Shown in pieces: positions 1 through 6,427 of a stretch of 7,534 bases of DNA. The stretch spans positions 1 through 7,534 of the forward strand of contig JBCCQN010000296.1 of assembly GCA_039024315.1 (NCBI GenBank), read 5' to 3'. The position numbers were made by a program, and so were the translations under genes. The stretch's first letter is position 1. Every line of letters begins with the position of its first letter. Below the pieces are notes generated by a model that was not told where the DNA came from, made no database searches, and saw only the letters and a list, made by a program, of their open reading frames with translations. The stretch comes from JBCAWW01 sp039024315. Lineage in GTDB: Bacteria; Bacteroidota; Bacteroidia; J057.

Positions 1-953
1 ATCCGCTTGACTTAGGACTTTACATCGCCTTTTTTCCGCAATTGATTGCTGGTCCTATCGTGCGCTATGAGACTTTCTATCCCCAGCTCAAAGAGCGCAA
101 GATCGATTGGGAGCAAAATCTAATAGGCATCAAACGCTTTGTGATTGGCCTGGCCAAGAAGGTCCTCATCGCCGATCCGCTAGCTTTAGTCGCGGATAAA
201 ATCTTTTTGCTGCCAGACGATAGCATCAGCCCTTGGCTTACTTGGTTGGCGATGATCGCCTATAGCTTACAGATCTACTTTGACTTTGCTGCCTACTCTG
301 ATATGGCCATTGGCCTAGGTAAGATGCTAGGTTTCGAGCTGCCTGAAAACTTTAACTTCCCTTATATCGCTCGCAGCATTCGGGAGTTTTGGCAGCGTTG
401 GCATATTACGCTTTCGACTTGGTTTCGGGACTATTTATACATTCCGCTTGGCGGCAATCGGACGCATCTCTATCGCAACCTATTGCTGGTGTTTGTGCTC
501 TGTGGCTTTTGGCATGGTGCGAGTTGGAACTTCCTCATTTGGGGCTTATTTCATGGCCTGTTTTTAGTCCTTGAGCGTACTGCTTGGGGCAAAGTCCTAC
601 AAAAACTGCCTCGCTGGTTGCAACATATCTACACCCTCTTGGTGGTGCTCTTTGCTTGGGTTTGGTTTCGGGCCGAGGATGTTTCCCAAGCCCTGCTCAT
701 CTTCGAACGCTTGCTAGGTTTTGGCGCCAATACCCAAGCAGACTACTATACCCACTTTTTGCTGACCTATGATATTACTTGGCCGTTGATCCTTGGGATA
801 GTGTTTGCCATGCCCTTTTTCCCCTTCGTGGAACGCTTAATTGAGCGTTCGCCGAAGGCGCTAGAAACTACTCTCTATCTAGGCTTGACGATAGTGAGTC
901 TCTTTGCCGTCTTGACTAATGCCTATCACCCTTTTATCTATTTCCGCTTTTGA
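1..953 (+). CDS. MBOAT family O-acyltransferase, AlgI-like (5' partial)
   Basis: This is the C-terminal 316 residues of a multi-pass inner-membrane O-acyltransferase of the AlgI/MBOAT family. In characterised systems such proteins move acetyl groups across the membrane for O-acetylation of exported polysaccharide. The reading frame is open from base 3, before the first possible start (TTG at 42), and the upstream residues already fit the family (FFPQLIAGPIVR, bases 30-65), so the gene begins left of the window. Family members are usually about 470-500 residues, so roughly 150-180 are missing. Hallmarks seen: FWQRWHITLSTWFRDY followed by YIPLGG (His codon 402-404), and CGFWHGASW, whose His (codon 513-515) matches the near-invariant MBOAT active-site histidine. 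Several hydrophobic spans are visible, and the protein ends in an intact C-terminus. The next gene overlaps its stop codon, which points to one transcript. The family call is firm; the acetylated polymer is unknown, so no alg symbol is given. Confidence 0.93.
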   Translation, partial: PLDLGLYIAFFPQLIAGPIVRYETFYPQLKERKIDWEQNLIGIKRFVIGLAKKVLIADPLALVADKIFLLPDDSISPWLTWLAMIAYSLQIYFDFAAYSDMAIGLGKMLGFELPENFNFPYIARSIREFWQRWHITLSTWFRDYLYIPLGGNRTHLYRNLLLVFVLCGFWHGASWNFLIWGLFHGLFLVLERTAWGKVLQKLPRWLQHIYTLLVVLFAWVWFRAEDVSQALLIFERLLGFGANTQADYYTHFLLTYDITWPLILGIVFAMPFFPFVERLIERSPKALETTLYLGLTIVSLFAVLTNAYHPFIYFRF

Positions 954-2350
954 GTCGACCAAACGCACATATCGCCGCAAAAATCTGGAGCTTTGGCTTC
1001 ATCCTCCTGCTTTTGAGCATGGGGATGCGCGGCTTGTGGCTGGCCAAGCAAGACGGGAAAAACCTCTTCCATAAATTTAGACTCGACCGCCTTTCGATTA
1101 CCACTGCGGCTTTTGATGCAGAACTTAGTCAATACGCCGGTGGCGATCAGGATTTGTTTCAACCGATTGCGGCGCTCAATTATAAGCTACGCAAGCGCAC
1201 GTTGAGTCGAAAGATCTTGCTGGGCCAAGACGATTGGTTATTCTTGTGGAGCGATCAAGCTGATATTGATCCATTGGAGCAGCGCTTGGGACTGAGTCGT
1301 TTGAGTCCCTTACAAATGCGTGAGATCGTCCTGCAATATCAGCAGCGGGCTCATTGGGCCACTCAACACAATATCGAGTATCTCGTCTTACTAGCGCCAA
1401 ACAAAGCCAGCGTCTATGGAGAATATTGGCCTGAGGGTTTACCGCTAGCAGAGCAGACCTTTTTGGATGAGGTATATGCTGCTTTGCAGAACGCTCAACT
1501 CCCGGTCTTAGACTTACGCTCTCCGCTCCAAGCTGCCAAAGCCGGAGCCTTGCTCTACTATCGTCATGATACCCATTGGAATGATCGCGGGGCCTATGTG
1601 GGCACCCAAGCCGTATTGGAGCGTTTGGGAGTAGATAAATTGGCAACTGCCCGCTTTCGGCTTGATGCTATCAATGGTGGCGATCAATTAAGGATGGGGC
1701 GTTTGAACCCCCAAGCCTTTGTCGATTCAGCATATCGCCATTTGGGGGCAGACACGATTCCTTTTGCTGTGCTTGATGATCCGACCGGCCTCCCCAATGA
1801 CTTGCCCTACAAAAGCAAAAATGATCAACTCAATGGGCCGAAGTTGCTGTTGCTACATGATTCTTTTGGACATGCCATGCGACCTTGGTTTAGCTATGCC
1901 TGCCAGGAGTTTAGTGCCCTGTGGACTTGGGGAGAGTTTCGCCCGATTGTGATGCGGCAGTACAAGCCCGATTATGTTGTGGACGAGATCATCGAACGTA
2001 ATCTGGCTCGACCCTTTCCCGGTAATCATGTGGAGACGATCAAGGCTTATTGGCTGGCTCATTGGCCGCAGGCAGGCGCTAAGCGCTATCAAAGCGAATT
2101 TGGCTTAGGACAGCTTCAAGCTTACTTAGCGGCTCAGCCTAAGGATCAATTACTGGTCGTTAAGCTCAAAATTATGGCCGAGGAGTCAGGCAATATGAGC
2201 CTAGAGAATGGGCTGAGGGTGAAGCAAGATTATGTGTTCGATCAAGGCGAACATACGCTCATCTTTCAAGTCAATCCTAATCGACCCTTACGAATGGAGC
2301 TTAATGCGAAGGCGAGCTTTAGTGAGATGGAGGTGATTGGGCTTGATTAG
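950..2350 (+). CDS. AlgX/AlgJ-like SGNH acetyltransferase domain protein, membrane-anchored
   Basis: This 466-residue protein resembles the AlgX/AlgJ SGNH family, periplasmic enzymes that place acetyl groups on polysaccharide using a Ser-His-Asp site. A single hydrophobic segment (about residues 12-30) suggests an N-terminal membrane anchor with the rest outside the cytoplasm. Family signatures in order are GQDDWLFL (92-99), LAPNKASVY (148-156), DTHW (207-210, with the expected catalytic Asp207 and His209), DSFG (304-307, with the expected catalytic Ser305) and a PDYVVDEIIER block (340-350). Residues from about 380 to 466 form an extra beta-rich tail I cannot name; a carbohydrate-binding role is only a guess. 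The start is TTG at 950: no other ATG/GTG/TTG lies between it and the in-frame stop at 917, and the first internal ATG (1019, residue 24) would cut into the membrane segment. The TTG overlaps the TGA of the MBOAT gene, so coupled translation and joint function are likely. Confidence 0.88.
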   Translation: MSRPNAHIAAKIWSFGFILLLLSMGMRGLWLAKQDGKNLFHKFRLDRLSITTAAFDAELSQYAGGDQDLFQPIAALNYKLRKRTLSRKILLGQDDWLFLWSDQADIDPLEQRLGLSRLSPLQMREIVLQYQQRAHWATQHNIEYLVLLAPNKASVYGEYWPEGLPLAEQTFLDEVYAALQNAQLPVLDLRSPLQAAKAGALLYYRHDTHWNDRGAYVGTQAVLERLGVDKLATARFRLDAINGGDQLRMGRLNPQAFVDSAYRHLGADTIPFAVLDDPTGLPNDLPYKSKNDQLNGPKLLLLHDSFGHAMRPWFSYACQEFSALWTWGEFRPIVMRQYKPDYVVDEIIERNLARPFPGNHVETIKAYWLAHWPQAGAKRYQSEFGLGQLQAYLAAQPKDQLLVVKLKIMAEESGNMSLENGLRVKQDYVFDQGEHTLIFQVNPNRPLRMELNAKASFSEMEVIGLD

Positions 2351-2353
2351 GGG

Positions 2354-2365
2354 CGATAGCTATCG
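2354..2365. repeat. Perfect 12-bp palindrome between the SGNH gene and aroE
   Basis: CGATAGCTATCG reads the same on both strands and begins 4 bases after the SGNH gene stop. As RNA it would make only a 4-bp stem around AGCU, with no following U run, so it is not a convincing terminator. It could be a small protein-binding site or chance. It is the only inverted repeat of note in the 66-base gap. Confidence 0.35.
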
Positions 2366-2405
2366 TGGAGTAATCCCAAACCCTATCCTCATTGCGAGAC
2401 TTTCG

Positions 2406-2413
2406 TATCTTCG
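2406..2413 (+). promoter_or_regulatory. Possible Bacteroidota -7 box for aroE
   Basis: TATCTTCG matches the Bacteroidota sigma-A -7 element TAnnTTTG at 5 of 6 fixed positions and ends 3 bases before the aroE ATG. If it is used, transcription would begin at or just around the start codon, giving a leaderless or near-leaderless mRNA. The upstream TTG at 2392-2394 is only 11 bases from the box, shorter than the usual spacing of about 19, so the -33 half is weak. Confidence 0.3.
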
Positions 2414-2416
2414 GGC

Positions 2417-3154
2417 ATGCGATATTTTGGTTTGATCGGGCAAAAGCTAGGGCATAGCTTTTCGAAAAAATATTTTACGGAGAAGTTCGAGCGCGAAAAG
2501 ATTGAGGGGCAGTACGAACTGTATGAGATCCCTACGATAAAAGAATTGCCTGCACTTTGGGCGCGCGTTCCGCTCAGCGGTATGAATGTAACCATCCCTT
2601 ACAAACAAGAGGTCATGGATTATCTGGACGAAATCTCTCCAGAAGCGGCGGCAGTGGGGGCGGTGAATACGGTGCTGTTTCGGGAGGGGCGTAAGATTGG
2701 TTATAATACCGATACCTATGGTTTTAGGGTCTCCTTATTGAATTTTCTAGGAGATACAAAACCCGAGCAAGCGCTGGTATTGGGCAATGGTGGCGCGGCT
2801 AAAGCAGTGCGCTATGTGTTAGAACAGCAGTTAGGGTATAAGCCTTGCTTAACGGTCTCGCGTTCGGCTGCAGGCCCAAACCAAATCACCTACGCTGATC
2901 TAAAAGAGCTAAATCTGGACGATTATCCTTTGATCGTCAATACGACTCCTTTGGGCATGTACCCTTATGAAGAAGATGCGCCCGCGATTCCCTACGAAAG
3001 ATTGGGAGAGGGACATTTTGCTTACGACCTGATCTACAACCCCGCTGAGACTCGCTTTATGCAATTAGCGGAGCAGCATGGCGCCCAGGCCTGCAATGGC
3101 ATGGAAATGCTCATTCTCCAAGCCGAAGGGGCTTGGGAAATATGGAATAGCTAG
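2417..3154 (+). CDS. aroE: Shikimate dehydrogenase (NADP+)
   Basis: This cytoplasmic enzyme reduces 3-dehydroshikimate to shikimate with NADPH in the pathway to chorismate and aromatic amino acids. At 245 residues it is shorter than the E. coli enzyme (about 270) but has all the expected landmarks. The shikimate pocket shows HSFSKKYF (Ser14, Ser16), NVTIPYK (Thr59 and catalytic Lys63), GAVNT (Asn84), NTDTYGF (catalytic Asp99) and Gln235 in the C-terminal LILQAEGAW segment. The nucleotide fold shows the glycine-rich GNGGAAKA (123-130) and a VSRS turn (147-150) where NADP-dependent members usually carry an NRT/NRS-like motif. The ATG start places the conserved GLIG strand at residue 5, as expected. 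It lies 66 bases after the SGNH gene, probably with its own promoter, and its function is unrelated to polysaccharide acetylation. It ends 4 bases from a convergent gene. Confidence 0.96.
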   Translation: MRYFGLIGQKLGHSFSKKYFTEKFEREKIEGQYELYEIPTIKELPALWARVPLSGMNVTIPYKQEVMDYLDEISPEAAAVGAVNTVLFREGRKIGYNTDTYGFRVSLLNFLGDTKPEQALVLGNGGAAKAVRYVLEQQLGYKPCLTVSRSAAGPNQITYADLKELNLDDYPLIVNTTPLGMYPYEEDAPAIPYERLGEGHFAYDLIYNPAETRFMQLAEQHGAQACNGMEMLILQAEGAWEIWNS

Positions 3155-3158
3155 AATT

Positions 3159-4055
3159 TTAAGCTTCTTTGGCGGCTTCGGTCTTCTTGTGCCAGTAACG
3201 TAAGAGACCGGCCACGCTCATATAAGAGGGATTCGCTGCCTCATATCGAGCCGCCCCCTCTTCATCAAGCCCTGCCGCGATCAACTGCTGGTGAGCGTAG
3301 GCCTGAAATTCAGGTACCACTTCGGGAGCTTTGCGACCGGCATCATAATGCGGCTTCATCCAGTTGGCCCAATCTTGTAGGATGTTTTCTAGCTCGGTGA
3401 GATGCTCCTCGACATTGTCGATGGGTCCGAAGTGGGTAAGATAGAGGCGCTTTGGATTTTGTGCCCGCAAGATGTTGATGGAATCTACCCATTGCTCGAC
3501 ATTGATGTCTGGCGGAGGGCAAGGCGGAACTACTGGGCCGCCATCGATTTTACAACCAGCCACGTCTCCGGAAAATATCACGTCTCCCACTTGCCAAGCA
3601 ATATGATGACTCGCATGTCCGGGAGTATGCCAAGCTTTGAAGGTGGAGTCGCCCACGGTGATTTCGCGTTCGTCTTCGACGGCCTCCAAAAGATGCTCGG
3701 GGATGGCTTCCATCAAGCCCCAAAGCGACTCCATCATGTCTCCATAGATGCGTTTGGCGGAGCCATACAGACGAGTAGGATCAAGCAAATGCTTATACCC
3801 TCTAGGATGGACATACACTTTGGCGCCTGCCTGAGCAAAAGCCCAAGCCGCTCCAGCATGATCAAAATGGATATGAGAGAGGAAAACGTGCTTGAAGTCC
3901 TCCATTTTATAGCCCAGACGATCAAGTTCTGATTTGAGTCGGGGCAATACGGAGTGAGGGCCTGTCTCTACCAAGACGGGCCCTTCACTGGTTTCTATGA
4001 CGAAGGCTGCAATAGCCTGTTTTACTTGAAATTCGAGATCGAGTGTATGTATCAT
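3159..4055 (-). CDS. Metallo-beta-lactamase-fold metal-dependent hydrolase
   Basis: This 298-residue soluble protein of the metallo-beta-lactamase superfamily has no visible signal peptide and is probably a cytoplasmic di-zinc or similar hydrolase. The metal site looks complete: HIHFDH (61-66, giving His61, His63, Asp65 and His66), His147 in HTPGHASHH, Asp164 in FSGDVAG, and His208 in LTHFGP. The usual first-motif Asp (as in DTG) is a Glu here (ETGP, 30-33). The tail from about residue 215 is rich in helix-forming residues, as in several glyoxalase II-like and uncharacterised members. The substrate cannot be read from sequence: thioester, lactone, phosphodiester and other classes share these motifs. 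The ATG follows the stop of the repeat-protein gene by 6 bases, so the two are probably cotranscribed. No Shine-Dalgarno-like sequence precedes it. Confidence 0.9.
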   Translation of the reverse strand: MIHTLDLEFQVKQAIAAFVIETSEGPVLVETGPHSVLPRLKSELDRLGYKMEDFKHVFLSHIHFDHAGAAWAFAQAGAKVYVHPRGYKHLLDPTRLYGSAKRIYGDMMESLWGLMEAIPEHLLEAVEDEREITVGDSTFKAWHTPGHASHHIAWQVGDVIFSGDVAGCKIDGGPVVPPCPPPDINVEQWVDSINILRAQNPKRLYLTHFGPIDNVEEHLTELENILQDWANWMKPHYDAGRKAPEVVPEFQAYAHQQLIAAGLDEEGAARYEAANPSYMSVAGLLRYWHKKTEAAKEA

Positions 4056-4061
4056 CTTTGC

Positions 4062-6362
4062 TTATTGTCTCACTAATTTGTGGTGCCAAACGCGATCTCC
4101 TTGCTCTACTTGCAGTAGATAAACGCCTTTGGGATATGCACTGAGATCCAATGATAATTGGCTCCCGCGCGTCTCGCGGCTCAAGATCGTCTGCCCAAGA
4201 CTATTGCGCAAATATAAGCGATACGATTGTTGATTGGGGTTTTGCAGTTTGACCTGAAATCTTCCTTCCGATGGATTCGGGAAGATGATTGGACGAGCCG
4301 GATCTTGGTCGGGGTTAACGGAGAGTGGTGGAGTTACGGTACGTGAACCCTGTACCAATTGTAAACCGCCGCGGCGATTACCTACTACAAAACTGTGGAT
4401 ACCCGAAGTGTCTAAGACCGCAATTGCTGGTGCTGAAAAGGTGCCGAAATCGTAATTGAAAGGCATTGGCTGCGCGATCAGCTGTGCACTTAGACCAGCG
4501 GATAAATTGGTGTAAAGCTCCAAATAGCCCTGATCACCTCCGACAAACATTTCGGCTTCGCCATCACCATCATAATCGACGATGCGTGGCTTACTATTAC
4601 CGGAGAACATACTCCCAAAAACGTTGGAGAGCTTGATGTTACCAAAGGCACTAGATACCTGTGTGAAAGCAAAGCTTTGAGTACTACCGGTATTTTCATA
4701 ATAATTGATCCAGCCATGTTCCTCACCGATGAAGAGGTCGAGGTCTTGATCACCATCGAAGTCGTATAATTCCGGTGCACTGAGATTACCGATGTCGATC
4801 GTATCTCCGGCAGCATCTCGTAAGGCTTCTGTGATCTTGACATAGACAGCACCTTGGCCTGGCCCAGCGGCATTTTCATAGTAAGCGATTTTTCCCGCTT
4901 GATAACCCAGCAATAAGTCATCATCGCCATCACCATCGAGGTCGCCAGCAGCGATCGTAAGGTTTGCCAAAGGCACACCCTGCGTTCCAATCCCCAAAAA
5001 GTTGGAGTCAGCTAAAGTGTAAGCAGGATCTGCTAAAGTACCGGTATTGCGGTAAAGGCGGAGCTCATAACGAGTATCTAATCCATTGTTGGTATGATAA
5101 CCCGCTGAGCCGTGGCTCACCAATATGTCCATTAGGCCATCACCTTCATAGTCAAAAAAGGCGGGCGAAGAGAAGTTACCCAAGTCGATTTGTTCATCTA
5201 CGATAAAGGTTCTCCCTCGGAACTTAAAGTCTGGGTTATCATTCATCCCATCGTTGTGGTACCATGCCATACCCCGGCTGGTTTCTCCGCCTCCTAAGGT
5301 TTCGTTAGGGGCTAGTATGAGGTCATTGACTCCGTCATTGTCGATGTCTTCGTAAAAAATCCCCGGAAATATATCCACATCAACGGGAACATCGGTTTGG
5401 GGATAGCTAACCTCAACAGAGTCCATAAAAGCATAGTCAGAGCAGCCATTGTTGTAGGTCGCCACTACGGTTGAGAATGAAATATCCCCCAAGAGTAGGT
5501 CCTTTAGGCCATTGCCATCCAAGTCGAGAGATAAGAGGGTAGTTCCTGCATGGCGAGGATTACTGATGTGAGTCGGGGGTGTTGTCCGAATTTTGTTTTC
5601 GGGGATACAGTTGATAAAACTGGCCGGTATGGTACAATTGGAGGTGTCGCCAACAAAGAGGGTGTTGTCAGTACTACTTTCAAAAAAGTGCCCCCAACAA
5701 CCCGTTGCCCGATTGAATACCAATGTATCACAGCGACCAAAGTTTTCTACTGCTAGATTTTGCAGGTAGGTGATGCTTGTAAACACATTTTGAGGAGTCA
5801 AGATATCGAGATCTCCATCATCATCCATATCAATAATGGCCGGTATGTCATTTTTGGGGACGGCCAATGGGATATAGTTTTGAGTATATTGAGCCATTAG
5901 TGGATCATAGGCCAATTCAAAACCTACGGAATCCCCATTATAGATTACGTTTTCGTAAACCAGCAACAGACCCGTTTGGGTGCCGCAAAAGATATCTGCT
6001 CTACCATCACAATTGTAATCTTCAAATAAGGTCCAAGTAGAACACTTACAGCTATCAAAGCGGGTCCTATACTCAGGGGCAAAGCGAAAATCTACTTCAT
6101 TAGCTGTGCCCCCGTTGAGGTAAACGTTGAATGTCTCATCAGCGCGGTCAAAGAGTACGATATCTGGATTGCCGTCCAGATTGATGTCAACCGAAGACAC
6201 TAACGGATTATTCATTCCCCCATTCCAAGCGTAGGCTTGGGTGTTGCCGACAAAATCAGTAACCGGAATTTTTTGACTTGGCGCATAGGTGATTTGCGCA
6301 CTTGTATGAACAAAGAAAAGCCCCAGAATAATAAAAAGGATTGATCGCATGATATTGAACAT
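4062..6362 (-). CDS. Exported FG-GAP/VCBS repeat protein with T9SS type A sorting domain
   Basis: This 766-residue protein has a signal peptide (hydrophobic residues about 7-18, likely cleavage after Ala22 in HTSAQ) and a C-terminal type IX secretion sorting domain. That domain runs from about 692 to 766 and shows FPNPSEGRF, LRNSLGQ, LDLSAYPKGVYLLQV and a basic HKLVRQ end. The protein should therefore cross the outer membrane and be surface-attached or released. Between lie nine Asp-rich loops of FG-GAP/VCBS type (D-x-D-x-D/N-G) starting near residues 59, 115, 178, 280, 339, 404, 474, 534 and 596, about 55-70 apart. They probably bind calcium in beta-propeller-like blades. A tenth repeat (about 643-672) lacks the acidic loop. 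The gap between loops 3 and 4 is 102 residues. All nine cysteines fall between residues 105 and 307. ATG at 6362 is used; Met5 (6350) is an equally plausible start and keeps the signal peptide. Adhesion or carbohydrate binding is possible but unproven. Confidence 0.92.
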   Translation of the reverse strand: MFNIMRSILFIILGLFFVHTSAQITYAPSQKIPVTDFVGNTQAYAWNGGMNNPLVSSVDINLDGNPDIVLFDRADETFNVYLNGGTANEVDFRFAPEYRTRFDSCKCSTWTLFEDYNCDGRADIFCGTQTGLLLVYENVIYNGDSVGFELAYDPLMAQYTQNYIPLAVPKNDIPAIIDMDDDGDLDILTPQNVFTSITYLQNLAVENFGRCDTLVFNRATGCWGHFFESSTDNTLFVGDTSNCTIPASFINCIPENKIRTTPPTHISNPRHAGTTLLSLDLDGNGLKDLLLGDISFSTVVATYNNGCSDYAFMDSVEVSYPQTDVPVDVDIFPGIFYEDIDNDGVNDLILAPNETLGGGETSRGMAWYHNDGMNDNPDFKFRGRTFIVDEQIDLGNFSSPAFFDYEGDGLMDILVSHGSAGYHTNNGLDTRYELRLYRNTGTLADPAYTLADSNFLGIGTQGVPLANLTIAAGDLDGDGDDDLLLGYQAGKIAYYENAAGPGQGAVYVKITEALRDAAGDTIDIGNLSAPELYDFDGDQDLDLFIGEEHGWINYYENTGSTQSFAFTQVSSAFGNIKLSNVFGSMFSGNSKPRIVDYDGDGEAEMFVGGDQGYLELYTNLSAGLSAQLIAQPMPFNYDFGTFSAPAIAVLDTSGIHSFVVGNRRGGLQLVQGSRTVTPPLSVNPDQDPARPIIFPNPSEGRFQVKLQNPNQQSYRLYLRNSLGQTILSRETRGSQLSLDLSAYPKGVYLLQVEQGDRVWHHKLVRQ

Positions 6363-6427
6363 TAAATGGATGTGCCTTACTTGGTAAATTTACGGATTTG
6401 TCAATGTAATAGTGTTACTTTTGTAAT
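6363..6427. promoter_or_regulatory. Divergent promoter region between the repeat-protein gene and murF
   Basis: This 65-base AT-rich gap must hold or abut the promoters for both divergent genes. On the minus strand, TAAATTTA (6392-6385) resembles TAnnTTTG with one mismatch and would leave a short leader of about 15-20 bases before the repeat-protein ATG; no good TTG lies at the right distance upstream. The plus-strand candidate is listed separately. No Shine-Dalgarno-like sequence is seen on either side. Confidence 0.4.
6416..6423 (+). promoter_or_regulatory. Candidate Bacteroidota -7 box for murF, adjacent to the start codon
   Basis: TACTTTTG fully matches the Bacteroidota -7 consensus TAnnTTTG and ends 4 bases before the murF ATG. 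A TTTG at 6397-6400 lies 15 bases upstream, somewhat close for the -33 element. Transcription from here would start at about the ATG, implying a leaderless mRNA. The match to a short AT-rich motif may be chance. Confidence 0.4.

Noticed and set aside
42..44. TTG as the start of the MBOAT gene
   Set aside because: The frame is open to base 3 and the residues before it match the family motif, so this Leu codon is internal and the gene is truncated by the window edge.
1176..1646. 156-codon open frame on the minus strand
   Set aside because: It lies wholly opposite the SGNH gene, whose catalytic motifs fix the plus strand as coding; the antisense product shows no recognisable domain.
3121..3181. 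CCGAAG ... CTTCGG inverted pair as a bidirectional terminator
   Set aside because: The arms are only 6 bp with a loop of over 40 bases and no T runs, and both arms lie within coding sequence.
3402..3932. 176-codon open frame on the plus strand
   Set aside because: It is antisense to the metal-binding core of the MBL-fold hydrolase, and its translation shows no family-like pattern.
4490..4990. 166-codon open frame on the minus strand in another frame of the repeat-protein gene
   Set aside because: The repeated Asp-rich loops make long open alternative frames; the translation (Met/Ser-rich, no domain) is a shadow and there is no sign of a frameshift.
6406..6418. GTAA-N5-TTAC inverted repeat as an operator before murF
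   Set aside because: Four-base arms in AT-rich sequence are expected by chance, and it overlaps the -7-like box.
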